Source: Rhodospirillaceae bacterium | Lineage (GTDB): Bacteria > Pseudomonadota > Alphaproteobacteria > Rhodospirillales > JABHCV01 | NCBI GenBank assembly: GCA_018662005.1 | Contig: JABJHA010000007.1 | Span: 1 to 42,888 of the forward strand | Direction of reading: 5' to 3' | DNA length: 42,888 bases | Shown here: positions 16,183-25,854 of the stretch, piece after piece | Layout: the number at the start of each line of letters is the position of its first letter | How positions within the stretch are numbered: position 1 is the first letter of the stretch | Notes under the pieces: generated by a model | What the model was told of the DNA's origin: nothing | Database searches by the model: none | What the model saw: only the letters and a program-made list of their open reading frames with translations | Program-made: the position numbers and the translations under genes

Positions 16183-17562
16183 ATGGATCAATCAGGACGT
16201 TACGCAGATCTTAGTCTCAATGAAGACGATCTGATCAAGGAAGGTAAGCACATTTTGGTTGCTTACATTATGAAACAGAAATCGGGCTATGGTTATTTGG
16301 AAGCCGCCGCCCACTTCGCCGCTGAAAGTTCGACGGGCACCAATGTCGAAGTCTCGACAACCGACGATTTCACCAAGGGCGTCGATGCGCTGGTTTACGA
16401 AATCGACGAAGCCAAGGAGATCATGAAGATCGCCTATCCGGTCGACCTGTTCGATCGCAACATCATTGACGGGCGGATGATGATCGTGTCTTTCCTGACC
16501 CTGGTCATCGGTAACAACCAAGGCATGGGCGATATCGAATACGCCAAAATTCATGATTTCTGGGTGCCGCCGCGTGTGATTCAGTTGTTCGACGGCCCGT
16601 CCAAGGATATTTCCGACATGTGGCGGGTTCTTGGCCGCCCGGTGGAAAACGGTGGCTATATCGCTGGCACCATCATCAAGCCGAAACTGGGCCTGCGCCC
16701 CAAGCCTTTTGCCGAAGCTGCTTATCAGTTCTGGCTCGGCGGTGACTTCATCAAGAATGACGAACCGCAGGGCAATCAGGTGTTTGCCCCAATGAAGGAA
16801 GTCATGCCGTTGGTCTATGACTCAATGAAGCGGGCTATGGACGAAACCGGCGAGGCCAAACTGTTCTCTGCCAACATCACCGCGGACGATCATCACGAAA
16901 TGATCGCCCGTGGCGAATTTGTCCTGGAAACCTTTGGTCCCGATGCAGACAAGGTAGCCTTCCTTGTCGATGGTTACGTCGGCGGACCGGGCATGGTGAC
17001 AACGGCGCGGCGTAATTTCGCCGGTCAGTACCTGCACTATCACCGTGCCGGTCACGGCGCCGTCACGTCGCCCTCGGCGATGCGCGGCTACACCGCCTTC
17101 GTGCTGGCCAAAATGTCACGCCTGCAAGGTGCTTCGGGTATTCACGTCGGCACCATGGGCTACGGCAAGATGGAAGGCGAACAGGACGACCGCATCATCG
17201 CCTATATGATTGAACGCGACAGCGCCGACGGCCCGTTCTATCACCAGGAATGGGATGGCATGAAACCGACGACACCGATCATTTCCGGTGGCATGAACGC
17301 CCTGCGTCTGCCCGGTTTCTTCGAGAATCTGGGTCACGGCAATGTCATCAACACCTCTGGTGGTGGTTCTTACGGTCACATCGACAGCCCGGCTGCGGGT
17401 GCCGTGTCTCTGCGTCAGGCTTACGAATGCTGGATGGCTGGCGCCGATCCTATCGAATGGGCGAAGGAGCATCAGGAATTTGCCCGCGCTTTTGAAAGCT
17501 TCCCCGGGGATGCCGATCAAATCTTCCCCGGTTGGCGGGACAAACTGGGCGTCCACAAGTAA
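16183..17562 (+). CDS. cbbM: Form II RuBisCO large subunit
   Basis: Fixes CO2 on ribulose 1,5-bisphosphate. 459 residues; up to loop 6 the numbering matches the Rhodospirillum rubrum enzyme. Asn111 is in IGNNQGM. Lys166 and Lys168 are in [12 protein letters not shown]. The carbamylated Lys191 with Asp193 and Glu194 is in [14 protein letters not shown]. Loop 6 Lys329 is in [14 protein letters not shown]. All catalytic residues are present. No small-subunit gene follows, as expected for form II. This form has low CO2 specificity and suits low-oxygen, CO2-rich niches. A strong terminator-like hairpin follows, so cbbM may be transcribed at a higher level than cbbQO downstream. Confidence 0.99.
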   Translation: MDQSGRYADLSLNEDDLIKEGKHILVAYIMKQKSGYGYLEAAAHFAAESSTGTNVEVSTTDDFTKGVDALVYEIDEAKEIMKIAYPVDLFDRNIIDGRMMIVSFLTLVIGNNQGMGDIEYAKIHDFWVPPRVIQLFDGPSKDISDMWRVLGRPVENGGYIAGTIIKPKLGLRPKPFAEAAYQFWLGGDFIKNDEPQGNQVFAPMKEVMPLVYDSMKRAMDETGEAKLFSANITADDHHEMIARGEFVLETFGPDADKVAFLVDGYVGGPGMVTTARRNFAGQYLHYHRAGHGAVTSPSAMRGYTAFVLAKMSRLQGASGIHVGTMGYGKMEGEQDDRIIAYMIERDSADGPFYHQEWDGMKPTTPIISGGMNALRLPGFFENLGHGNVINTSGGGSYGHIDSPAAGAVSLRQAYECWMAGADPIEWAKEHQEFARAFESFPGDADQIFPGWRDKLGVHK

Positions 17563-17580
17563 GGACGCTGCAGTGAGAAA

Positions 17581-17610
17581 GGCCAGAGCTGGGGGGCTCT
17601 GGCCTTTTTT
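17581..17610 (+). terminator. Intrinsic terminator or attenuator after cbbM
   Basis: GGCCAGAGC (17581-17589) pairs with GCTCTGGCC (17596-17604) around a G-rich loop and is followed by six T. It lies 19 bases after cbbM and 27 before cbbQ, so it would lower expression of the activase genes relative to RuBisCO. Confidence 0.9.
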
Positions 17611-17636
17611 CTTTAACAAGAAAATCGGTTATCAGT

Positions 17637-18452
17637 ATGAGCAAACAAACAAACCCAATTGATCAATACATCATTTCCGATGAGCCCTTTTATCAATCCA
17701 TCGGTGATGAGGTTGGTCTTTATCAGGCGGCATACGCAGAACGGCTGCCGGTGATGATCAAAGGACCGACGGGAAGTGGCAAGTCGCGCTTCATCGAATA
17801 CATGGCGTGGAAACTGGAAAGGCCCTTGATCACTGTTGCCTGTAATGAAGATATGACGGCCTCTGACCTGGTCGGTCGTTATCTGCTCGATGCCGATGGC
17901 ACCCGCTGGCTCGACGGGCCGCTGACGGTGGCGGCGCGTCATGGTGCGATTTGTTATCTTGATGAAGTGGTCGAGGCGCGTCAGGACACCACAGTTGTCA
18001 TTCATCCGTTGACCGATCACCGCCGCGAACTGCCTCTGGACAAGAAGGGTGAGTTAATCAAGGCCCATAAAGATTTTCAATTGGTGATCTCCTATAACCC
18101 CGGCTATCAGAGCCTGATGAAAGACCTGAAGCAATCGACCAAACAACGTTTTTCCGCGCTGTCTTTTGAATACGCCTCGCCGGATCTAGAAGCGCATATC
18201 ATTGCCACCGAAACCGGCTGTGATGAGGTCCTCGCAGCCAAGCTGGTTCAGGTCGGCGCTGCCGCAAGAAACCTGAAAGGCCATGGCCTGGACGAGGGTA
18301 TCTCGACCCGTTTGCTGGTCTATGCGGCGCGTCTTATCGCACAAGACATTAATCCTGTCGCAGCTTGTCGTATGGCGCTGGTTGAACCGATTACGGATGA
18401 TGTGGATATTCGTTCAACCCTGAACCACGCCATCGACGCCGTCTTTACTTAA
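17637..18452 (+). CDS. cbbQ: CbbQ, MoxR-type AAA+ subunit of RuBisCO activase
   Basis: A 271-residue AAA+ ATPase. Walker A is GPTGSGKS (43-50) and Walker B AICYLDE (104-110), followed by VVEARQDTTVVIHPLTDHRR. In characterised systems CbbQ forms a hexameric ring that, with CbbO, remodels inhibited RuBisCO and releases tight-binding sugar phosphates. The C-terminal helical part (GLDEGISTRLLVYAARLIAQ) is typical. The gene follows cbbM after a terminator and precedes cbbO by 12 bases. Linkage to a form II enzyme suggests the Q2O2 type. The Shine-Dalgarno is weak. Confidence 0.95.
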   Translation: MSKQTNPIDQYIISDEPFYQSIGDEVGLYQAAYAERLPVMIKGPTGSGKSRFIEYMAWKLERPLITVACNEDMTASDLVGRYLLDADGTRWLDGPLTVAARHGAICYLDEVVEARQDTTVVIHPLTDHRRELPLDKKGELIKAHKDFQLVISYNPGYQSLMKDLKQSTKQRFSALSFEYASPDLEAHIIATETGCDEVLAAKLVQVGAAARNLKGHGLDEGISTRLLVYAARLIAQDINPVAACRMALVEPITDDVDIRSTLNHAIDAVFT

Positions 18453-18464
18453 ACAGGACACCAG

Positions 18465-20723
18465 ATGCGTATCAGCGAAGACGCACTCGCAGAATACCGG
18501 GATCAACTATCTTGCAGTTTTAGCGAGCTTGATGACGTCTTTGCCGCCTGCATGGAAAACGCCTGCGTTAAACTTAGCGATCGCGGTGTTAAAGATTATC
18601 TTTCCGGCGGTTCGTTGATCGGCGGTATCGGGCGCGGGGTCGAACCCGTCCTGGTGTATCTGGAAGAAATGCCCGAAGTGGCGGCGAAGTTGGGGGAGGG
18701 GGTGTTGTCGCTGGTTTCAGAGACTGTCTGGACGATTTCCCGAACACCTAACGGTCAGGCGATTCCGCCGTTTCTCAATACCATTGCCGAAGCAGCCCGT
18801 AGGCTAGGCTCGCTTGAGCATTTGTGCCGTTACATCGATATCATTCTCGACATGATGGACCGTTCGACCGGATCCATACACGGCCATCACGACACCATTC
18901 CCAGCCCGGCCTTACCGACTTTGTTAAACCAGATACCGTATTTGCTGGGCCAGTTATCGCTGATCGGATTGAACAACTGGATCGATTACGGTGTCCGCGC
19001 TTACGCAAATCATCCCGAACGCCAGCAGGACTATTTTTCCCTGCAATCGGCTGATAGCCGCGCCATTTTGCAGCGCGAACGTCACGGCACCTTGTTTACC
19101 GATCACGAACGCAATCTTGATTTATACATGAAGGCGTTGTGGGACGAGAAAACCTACTTCATTCCGTACTCCACCGGCTTCGACGAATTGCGCAAGCCGC
19201 GGCCCTATTTTGATGAACTGGGTATTCGGGTGCCGGATGTTTATGACGCAATCAACGATGTAAACGGTATTGACCGGTACCGGGCCTTGCTTGCCCATAT
19301 CGCCGCACACCACCGTTGGTCCGAGGCGATCTTTGCCGACAACTTCAGCCCGTTTCAACGCTACGCGGTCGAGGTGCTTGAGGACTGTCGTGTTGAGGCG
19401 CTGGCAATGCAGGAATTCCCGGGCTTAAGGCATCTGTTCAAGGCCCTGCATCCCAGGCCCATTGAGGGCGACTGTGACCCAGACCGGGAGTCCTGCATTC
19501 GTCATCGTATGGCCATGCTGTCATACGCCACCCTCGACCCTGATCATGGCTACGACAATGAGGACATTTGCGATTTCGTTCAGCGCTTTCACGAGATGCT
19601 GAAAACGGGCGAGGGATCGACCCAGGAAACATCAATGCTGGCGGTCAAGTTTGTCGCCCGCACGCGATTGCAATCCGATCAGTCCGCCGACATGTATTTT
19701 ACGGATACGGATGTCGATTACCGTGATGATAACCGGCACATGTGGAAATTCTTCGAGCTTGGCGACGAAGAGGAAATGTTCGACGAGCATGATAACGACC
19801 CTACGGAAGAGGCCGAAGAAGAACAGGGCCTGCCGCCGCGCCATTATCCGGAATGGGATTACGCGACAAAAACCTACAGGCCCGATTGGGTCAGTCTGTA
19901 TGAAAGTCTGCATCCAGCGGGCGATAGCAATGTGATAGACGGGCTGCTTGAAAAGCACGCCTCGCTTGCCAAGCGCCTAAAGCAAATGCTCGACCTTCTG
20001 AAGCCACAACAATACGTGCGCGTTCGCTATCAGGAAGAGGGCAGTGAGCTTGATCTTGACGTCGCCATTCGTTCCCTGATTGATTTCAAATCCGGGGCGA
20101 CGCCTGACCCGCGTATCAACATGAGCCATCGCCATGATGGTCGCGATATCGCCGTCATGTTGTTGCTCGATCTTTCAGAGTCGGTCGCCCAAGTTCCTGA
20201 AGGATGCAGCCAGAGCATCCTGGAGCTCGCCCAAGAAGCCGTCGCTTTGCTGGGTTGGGCAATTGAGAACCTGGGTGACAGTTTCGCCATCGCCGGTTTT
20301 TCATCCAATACCCGCCACCAGGTGCGCTACCAGCACATCAAGGGCTTTAGCGAAAGCTGGAACAACGACGTCAAAGGCCGTCTGGCCGCCATGGAAGCAG
20401 GATACTCCACCCGCATGGGGGCGGCTTTACGTCACGGCGCGCACTATCTGGGCACCCGGCAGGCTGACAAGAAGTTGTTGCTGGTCCTGACCGATGGCGA
20501 GCCTTCCGATATCGATGTCGACGATGATCGTCAGCTCATTGAAGATGCCCATAAAGCGGTGCAGGAACTTGATCAGCAAGGCATCTACACCTACTGCATC
20601 AATCTTGACCCACAAGCCGACTCTTACGTTCAGGATGTCTTTGGCCAACGTTACACCGTTATTGACCGGGTCGAACGGCTGCCTGAAAAACTGCCGCAAC
20701 TGTTCATGTCTTTAACCAAATAG
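18465..20723 (+). CDS. cbbO: CbbO, von Willebrand factor A subunit of RuBisCO activase
   Basis: A 752-residue adaptor that links the CbbQ ring to RuBisCO. The N-terminal two thirds are helical with an acidic stretch near 425-455 (DEEEMFDEHDNDPTEEAEEE). The C-terminal von Willebrand A domain has the metal-binding motif LLLDLSES, with further MIDAS parts at GFSSNTRH and LVLTDGEPSD. In known systems this site binds an acidic residue of RuBisCO while CbbQ hydrolyses ATP. AGGAC precedes the ATG, 12 bases after cbbQ. The length is usual for CbbO, and no defect is seen. Confidence 0.94.
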   Translation: MRISEDALAEYRDQLSCSFSELDDVFAACMENACVKLSDRGVKDYLSGGSLIGGIGRGVEPVLVYLEEMPEVAAKLGEGVLSLVSETVWTISRTPNGQAIPPFLNTIAEAARRLGSLEHLCRYIDIILDMMDRSTGSIHGHHDTIPSPALPTLLNQIPYLLGQLSLIGLNNWIDYGVRAYANHPERQQDYFSLQSADSRAILQRERHGTLFTDHERNLDLYMKALWDEKTYFIPYSTGFDELRKPRPYFDELGIRVPDVYDAINDVNGIDRYRALLAHIAAHHRWSEAIFADNFSPFQRYAVEVLEDCRVEALAMQEFPGLRHLFKALHPRPIEGDCDPDRESCIRHRMAMLSYATLDPDHGYDNEDICDFVQRFHEMLKTGEGSTQETSMLAVKFVARTRLQSDQSADMYFTDTDVDYRDDNRHMWKFFELGDEEEMFDEHDNDPTEEAEEEQGLPPRHYPEWDYATKTYRPDWVSLYESLHPAGDSNVIDGLLEKHASLAKRLKQMLDLLKPQQYVRVRYQEEGSELDLDVAIRSLIDFKSGATPDPRINMSHRHDGRDIAVMLLLDLSESVAQVPEGCSQSILELAQEAVALLGWAIENLGDSFAIAGFSSNTRHQVRYQHIKGFSESWNNDVKGRLAAMEAGYSTRMGAALRHGAHYLGTRQADKKLLLVLTDGEPSDIDVDDDRQLIEDAHKAVQELDQQGIYTYCINLDPQADSYVQDVFGQRYTVIDRVERLPEKLPQLFMSLTK

Positions 20724-20780
20724 ACATGACGAGCCAAAACCTTTACCAACTTAAAAACAAAGACTCGAAGGAAAAAAATC

Positions 20781-21428
20781 ATGACCGTCAAAATCGCCCC
20801 CAGTATCCTTTCCGCCGATTTCGCCCGCTTAGGGGAGGAAGTCAAAGCCATCGATGAAGCCGGTTGCGACTACATCCACATTGACGTCATGGACGGCCAC
20901 TTCGTACCGAACCTGACGTTCGGTCCGCCGGTCATCAAATGCATTCGTTCTTGGACCGACAAGCCTTTCGATGTTCACCTGATGATTGACCCTGCACAGG
21001 TCTATCTTGAAGAATATGCCGCCGCCGGCGCCGATATCATCACTGTCCATGCAGAGGCCGACAAGCACCTGGACCGCAGTTTGCAGGTGATCAAGGGGCT
21101 GGGTAAAAAGTGCGGTGTTTCTCTTAACCCATCGACCCCTGAATCCGTCCTCGAATATGTTATCGACCAACTTGATATGGTTTTGGTGATGTCCGTTAAT
21201 CCCGGCTTCGGTGGCCAGAGTTTTCTTTCGTCCCAGCTCGACAAAATCAGCAGGATTAAAGCGATGATTGGTGAGCGGCCCATAGACCTGATGGTCGATG
21301 GCGGTGTCAATTCCGACACCATCAAGTCCGTCGTTGACGCTGGCGCCAACGCCGTCGTGGCCGGTAGCGCTGTTTTCAAAGGCGATGATTACAAAGCGAC
21401 CATCAACGCCTTGCACGACGCTCTTTAA
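20781..21428 (+). CDS. rpe: Ribulose-phosphate 3-epimerase
   Basis: A 215-residue TIM barrel that interconverts xylulose 5-phosphate and ribulose 5-phosphate, feeding phosphoribulokinase. Motifs: [16 protein letters not shown] at the N-terminus, [18 protein letters not shown] (metal-binding His and Asp), [13 protein letters not shown] and [20 protein letters not shown] precedes the ATG. It follows cbbO by 57 bases and is followed after only three bases by recQ. It acts as the CbbE of this cluster and probably also serves the pentose phosphate pathway. Confidence 0.97.
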   Translation: MTVKIAPSILSADFARLGEEVKAIDEAGCDYIHIDVMDGHFVPNLTFGPPVIKCIRSWTDKPFDVHLMIDPAQVYLEEYAAAGADIITVHAEADKHLDRSLQVIKGLGKKCGVSLNPSTPESVLEYVIDQLDMVLVMSVNPGFGGQSFLSSQLDKISRIKAMIGERPIDLMVDGGVNSDTIKSVVDAGANAVVAGSAVFKGDDYKATINALHDAL

Positions 21429-21431
21429 AAC

Positions 21432-23225
21432 ATGAATTCACCCGAAGACGTTCTGCAAGGCATTTTCGGGTTCGATGATTTCCGCCCCGGTCAGAAGGAA
21501 ATCATCGATCACCTGATGGCCGGGCAGAGCACACTCGCCGTCATGCCTACCGGGGCTGGCAAATCCATGTGCTTTCAGGTTCCGGCGCTGTTGTCTGAAC
21601 ATCTGACGATCATTGTCTCGCCGTTAGTGGCGCTAATGGATGATCAGGTTGCCGGTCTTAGGGATAATGGGGTCCCGGCAGCCTGTATTCATTCAGGGCT
21701 TTCCCGTGAAGATCAGGTGGCGGCCTGGTTACGTGTAAAAAGCGGCGATTGTCGGCTGCTTTATCTGTCGCCGGAGCGCCTTATGACCGAACGTATGCTG
21801 GCGGCGCTGGCGAAGTTGACGATTTTTATGTTCGTTATCGACGAGGCCCACTGCATTTCCAAATGGGGGGTCAGTTTCAGGCCGGAATACGACCAGCTTA
21901 CAAGGCTGGGCGGTTTATTTCCGGGGACCACCTTCGCCGCCTTTACCGCGACAGCCGACAGGGCGACGCGCGAAGACATTGCGGCCAAGCTGTTTCGCAA
22001 CAACGGCCGTATCATTGTCCATGGCTTTGATCGACCCAATTTGCGCCTTGGCGTCGCCGAAAAGAGCAATTGGAAAGCACAATTGTCGGCGTTTCTTGAG
22101 GATAAGACGGGTCAGTCGGGCATTGTTTATTGCCTGTCGCGGAAATATACCGAAGAAGTGGCGACTTACCTGAACGACAAGGGAATTAGTGCGCTTCCCT
22201 ATCACGCCGGGTTGGATGCGCAACTGCGCAAAGTCAATCAGGATCGTTTTATGAGCGAGGAGGGGACCGTGATGGTCGCGACCATCGCCTTCGGTATGGG
22301 CATCGACAAGCCCGACATCCGCTATGTTTGCCACCTGAACCTGCCGGGCAGCCTTGAGGCCTATTATCAGGAAATCGGTCGGGCTGGTCGCGATGGGGAA
22401 CTCGCCGAAACACTGATGTTGTTCGGTCTCGATGATATTCGGATGCGCCGCCTTTTCATAACCGAGGATGGCGAGGACGATGGTCACAAATTGCGTGAGC
22501 ACAAAAGGCTTGATGCCCTGATGGCTTACGCAGAAGCCACAGCTTGCCGTCGTAGAGCCTTGCTTGCCTACTTTGATGAAATGATTGAACCGTGTGGCAA
22601 TTGTGATAACTGCCTCAATCCACCAACGGTTATTGACGGCACGACACAGGCCCGCCTGATGATGGCGGCGATCATTCAGACCGGGCAGTATTTTGGCGCT
22701 GGCCATATCAATGATGTACTGCGCGGCGCCGACAATCAGAAAATTCGCGACAAAGGCCACAACCGGTTGACCACCTACGGTACCGGTAAGGATTATTCCA
22801 AAAAGTACTGGCAAGGCTTTATGCGTCAGGCCGTTGCCGGTGGTTATCTTTCGATCAATGTCGAAAAATATGGCCGTCTGGAAATCACAGCGCGGGGACA
22901 GGCCGTGATAGAGGACAACGAAGCTTTTCTGTTTAAGGAAATTAGCGAGGCTCCCTTGAAAAGCTCGAAGCCATCACGAAGCAAGGCCGTACAGGCGCTT
23001 TCGGATCAGGATGCCGGGGTGTTTTCGGACGTCAAGGCGTTGCGTCTTAAACTTGCCAAACAGAATAACGTTCCCGCCTATGTCGTTTTTTCCGATGCCA
23101 CCTTGATCGACATGGTTGCCAAACGCCCGGCAACCCGTGAGGAGATGCTGGGCGTCAGCGGTGTCGGCCCGAGCAAGCTGGAAAAGTATGGCGATCTTTT
23201 CCTTGAGGCACTTTCTGGCGCATAG
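21432..23225 (+). CDS. recQ: ATP-dependent DNA helicase RecQ
   Basis: A 597-residue superfamily 2 helicase that unwinds DNA 3' to 5' in recombination and repair. Walker A MPTGAGKS is at 38-46 and the DEAH box at 137-140, followed by CISKWGVSFRPEY. Helicase C motifs include VMVATIAFGMGIDKPDIRYV and QEIGRAGRDG. The zinc-binding RQC part has cysteines in TACRRRALL and EPCGNCDNCLNPP. A C-terminal HRDC domain ends VSGVGPSKLEKYG. It begins three bases after rpe, so it is transcribed with the CBB genes, although no functional link is known. The RQC aromatic-rich loop reads SKWGVSFR rather than the common SQWGHDFR. Confidence 0.95.
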   Translation: MNSPEDVLQGIFGFDDFRPGQKEIIDHLMAGQSTLAVMPTGAGKSMCFQVPALLSEHLTIIVSPLVALMDDQVAGLRDNGVPAACIHSGLSREDQVAAWLRVKSGDCRLLYLSPERLMTERMLAALAKLTIFMFVIDEAHCISKWGVSFRPEYDQLTRLGGLFPGTTFAAFTATADRATREDIAAKLFRNNGRIIVHGFDRPNLRLGVAEKSNWKAQLSAFLEDKTGQSGIVYCLSRKYTEEVATYLNDKGISALPYHAGLDAQLRKVNQDRFMSEEGTVMVATIAFGMGIDKPDIRYVCHLNLPGSLEAYYQEIGRAGRDGELAETLMLFGLDDIRMRRLFITEDGEDDGHKLREHKRLDALMAYAEATACRRRALLAYFDEMIEPCGNCDNCLNPPTVIDGTTQARLMMAAIIQTGQYFGAGHINDVLRGADNQKIRDKGHNRLTTYGTGKDYSKKYWQGFMRQAVAGGYLSINVEKYGRLEITARGQAVIEDNEAFLFKEISEAPLKSSKPSRSKAVQALSDQDAGVFSDVKALRLKLAKQNNVPAYVVFSDATLIDMVAKRPATREEMLGVSGVGPSKLEKYGDLFLEALSGA

Positions 23226-23235
23226 TATTGAAATT

Positions 23236-23251
23236 AAAGGTTATATCTAAT
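23236..23251. promoter_or_regulatory. Possible third ATTAGA-N4-TCTAAT-type site
   Basis: The right half ATCTAAT (23245-23251) is identical to the right half of the operator at 28542-28557. The left half is poor, and 11 of 16 positions agree overall. It lies about 50 bases before the anion transporter gene in an AT-rich stretch. It could instead be part of a -10 region. Confidence 0.25.
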
Positions 23252-23300
23252 ATAACTTATATTCGATAATTGCTCATTCCACGAATTTTGGGAAATTATT

Positions 23301-24851
23301 TTGTTACGCCCGCATTTCAGCAGGGATTCTGCACGTAAGCTTATAAAGCTCCGCCAACTGAGAGTTTCGGCGGGATTTTCCTCCGCTCAAATTCGCCATG
23401 GAGCGGAGGTTGTTGGTACCCAATTAAATCTTGTCTACTTTTGGGATAAAAAGTGGTTTTTCATCGCCATGATCGTTGGCACCTTGATGCTGCACATGCC
23501 GCTTCCTGAAGGTTTGAGCCATGAAGGATTGGTGGTGCTGACAATGTCGGTGGTGGCGACAATCCTGTTCGTCACTGAACCGGTACCGCTGCCGACGGTG
23601 GCGCTGCTGATCATCTGTGCCCAGGTGTTGTTGTTGAGAATGGATTCGACGGAAGTCGCCAAAAGCCTGATGACGGATTCCGTCTTGTTCATCATGGGCT
23701 CGCTGATGCTGGCTGTGGCCGTGGTCAAACAAAAGCTCGATAAACGCATCGCCTGGTGGCTTGTTCGCATCACGGGTACCAGAACATCAAACATCTGTTT
23801 TGGCATTTCAATGACCTCTGGCTTGCTGGCGTCGTTTATTGGTGAACATACGGTTGCGGCGATGATGTTGCCGGTTGGCATTACCCTGATCACCCTGACA
23901 TCCGACGATCCCAGGAAAGTTAGAAACCTTGCTGCGGTGTTGTTGTTTTCTATTGCCTACGGTGCGTCAATCGCCGGTATTGGAACGCCTTCCGGCGGTG
24001 CCCGGAATGCCATTATGATTGGTTACTGGAAAGAATTCTTCTTCGATCCGACAAACCCGGAAAGCTACCATTTCATCATCGACTACATGAAGTGGATGAT
24101 GTTCGCCTATCCGATATTCCTGCTGCAGTTGCCGTTCGTGACATTGGTCCTGTTTATGACCTTCAAGCCCGAATACAAAGATTTATCCCGCGCCGTTGTC
24201 AAACTGCGGGCCCAGGTGGAAGCCGAAGGGGCCATGAAGCGCGGTGACTGGATGTCGATCTTTCTGTTCTGCCTGGTCCTGATCGGCTGGGTCACCATTT
24301 CAAGCGATATCGGCATGGGCACAGTCGCCATTCTTGGCGCTGCTGCCTTTTTGATTGCCGGTTTGGTGCGCTGGGATGACATCAATTCCGGTGTTAACTG
24401 GGGTGTTGTCCTGCTTTACGCAGCGGCGATCTCGCTTGGCGTTGAAATGAAACATTCGGGTGCCGCCCTTTGGGTTGCCGAGCATTTTCTTGATCTTCTG
24501 GCGCCGTTGGGTGCCGACGAAGGGTTTGGCTTGTGGGCGGCGGTTTCTGCATTGACGACGCTGGTTACCAACACCATGTCAAATGGAGCAGCCGTGGCGG
24601 TTCTGGGGCCTATCGTGCTGAAGATGGCGGTCGCGGCGCAGGAAAGTCCTATTGTTATCGGTTTTATTACCGCTATTTCCTCTGCCTTTGCCTATTTGAC
24701 GGTGGTTGGTACGCCAGCCTGTACGATTGTTTATGCCTCGGGTTATTTAAAAACCACAGATTTTCTAATTGTGGGCTGGAAAATGGTTGTGATCTCGACC
24801 ATCATCATGCTTGTAGCGGCCTCAGTGTATTGGCCCCTGTTGGGAGTTTAG
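23301..24851 (+). CDS. DASS/SLC13-family anion transporter
   Basis: A 516-residue membrane protein with about 11 to 12 transmembrane segments from residue 50 onward. The two family re-entrant regions are visible as SFIGEHTVAAMMLP and TLVTNTMSNGAAVAV (SNT-like signature). SIAGIGTPSGGARNAIMIGY and VVGTPACTIVYASGYLK match typical substrate and ion-binding loops. The family carries sulfate, dicarboxylates or similar anions, usually with sodium. In this sulfur-oxidiser context sulfate or an organic acid is plausible, but direction and substrate are unknown. The start is a TTG at 23301 with GGGAA about seven bases upstream; no in-frame ATG exists before the first membrane segment. The tandem UspA gene begins three bases after the stop. 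Confidence 0.85.
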   Translation: MLRPHFSRDSARKLIKLRQLRVSAGFSSAQIRHGAEVVGTQLNLVYFWDKKWFFIAMIVGTLMLHMPLPEGLSHEGLVVLTMSVVATILFVTEPVPLPTVALLIICAQVLLLRMDSTEVAKSLMTDSVLFIMGSLMLAVAVVKQKLDKRIAWWLVRITGTRTSNICFGISMTSGLLASFIGEHTVAAMMLPVGITLITLTSDDPRKVRNLAAVLLFSIAYGASIAGIGTPSGGARNAIMIGYWKEFFFDPTNPESYHFIIDYMKWMMFAYPIFLLQLPFVTLVLFMTFKPEYKDLSRAVVKLRAQVEAEGAMKRGDWMSIFLFCLVLIGWVTISSDIGMGTVAILGAAAFLIAGLVRWDDINSGVNWGVVLLYAAAISLGVEMKHSGAALWVAEHFLDLLAPLGADEGFGLWAAVSALTTLVTNTMSNGAAVAVLGPIVLKMAVAAQESPIVIGFITAISSAFAYLTVVGTPACTIVYASGYLKTTDFLIVGWKMVVISTIIMLVAASVYWPLLGV

Positions 24852-24854
24852 GTC

Positions 24855-25823
24855 ATGACCGATATTACCGAGCCGATGACCGAACAGCAATCGCGGCAAG
24901 ACCGTTTCAGGATTCTTGTCTGTATTGACGGTTCCGATGAATCCTATCAAACCATGCGTTACGCAGCAAAACTGGGCAGCGGTGTCGATGCGGATATCGT
25001 CTTGCTGTATGTGCGCCCCATCGATCAGGGGTTGCGTTCGGGCGGCCTGCAGGTGCGGGTAGCACGCGAAAACATGCTCGACTGGGGATTAGAACTCCCG
25101 GGCATCAAATATCTTAAAAAGGGCTTTGATATCCTTAAAGAGATGGGTGTCGCTGATGAAAACTGGCACGAGCATTCATACCATTCGGGTGTTGAGGGTG
25201 ATCCCCTGGGCGATAATAAGATCGAATACATCAACGATGCCGGCAAAGTGATTGTCCTCAAACTTAAAGTCGCAACCGACATTGCCACCGGTATATTGGA
25301 GCAATGGGAACTGGGACCCTATGACATCATCATTTTGGGCGCGTCCGGGCGCTGGCGTGGAATGGTCAAAAGCATGTGGGATCCGGCGGTTGCTGAAAAA
25401 GTCGCCGTTCACGCCCCGTGTTCCGTGCTGGTGGCGCGTGGGATCGATGTCGGTCATGGTCACCTGATTTGCACCGACGGCTCTGAAAAAGCCATGGATA
25501 CCGTACGCAAGGATGCCTATCTGGCAAGCCGTTGTGAATGTCCGGTTTCATTGATATCGGTGGCCCTGGACGTGGAAAGTGAAGGCGAGGCGAAAACCCA
25601 TGTCGAGGCGGCCCGCAAGGAACTGGAAAAGATGGAGATTGATGTCGAGAACACGCTCACCTGTGTCGGCAATCCGGTCGATGAAATCGTCGAGGCCGGT
25701 CCTGATTATTCGGTGATCGTTGTATCGGACAGTTCAAAGAAAGGGCTGAAGCGCTTTTTCATGGGAAGCGTAGCGTTCAAGGTTCTGCAGGAAGCCTTTA
25801 CCTCGGTGATGGTGGTAAGATAG
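24855..25823 (+). CDS. Tandem universal stress protein (UspA)
   Basis: A 322-residue protein made of two UspA folds: residues about 15-195, starting FRILVCIDGSDESYQTMRYA, and about 200-320, containing HLICTDGSEKAMDTVRK and ending FTSVMVVR. The canonical nucleotide-binding pattern G-x-x-G-x9-G-S is only partly kept (LGASGRWRGM and SSKKGLKRFFMGSVAFKV). It starts three bases after the anion transporter stop, so the pair is coupled. Usp proteins next to transporters often act as regulators. It is tail to tail with another usp gene at 25855. Confidence 0.88.
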   Translation: MTDITEPMTEQQSRQDRFRILVCIDGSDESYQTMRYAAKLGSGVDADIVLLYVRPIDQGLRSGGLQVRVARENMLDWGLELPGIKYLKKGFDILKEMGVADENWHEHSYHSGVEGDPLGDNKIEYINDAGKVIVLKLKVATDIATGILEQWELGPYDIIILGASGRWRGMVKSMWDPAVAEKVAVHAPCSVLVARGIDVGHGHLICTDGSEKAMDTVRKDAYLASRCECPVSLISVALDVESEGEAKTHVEAARKELEKMEIDVENTLTCVGNPVDEIVEAGPDYSVIVVSDSSKKGLKRFFMGSVAFKVLQEAFTSVMVVR

Positions 25824-25854
25824 CGCAACCTGCGTTCACTTAATGCAGTTTGAT

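Noticed and set aside
21915-22814. 299-codon frame on the minus strand inside recQ
   Set aside because: It lies wholly antisense to recQ, which has complete helicase motifs, and shows no recognisable domain.
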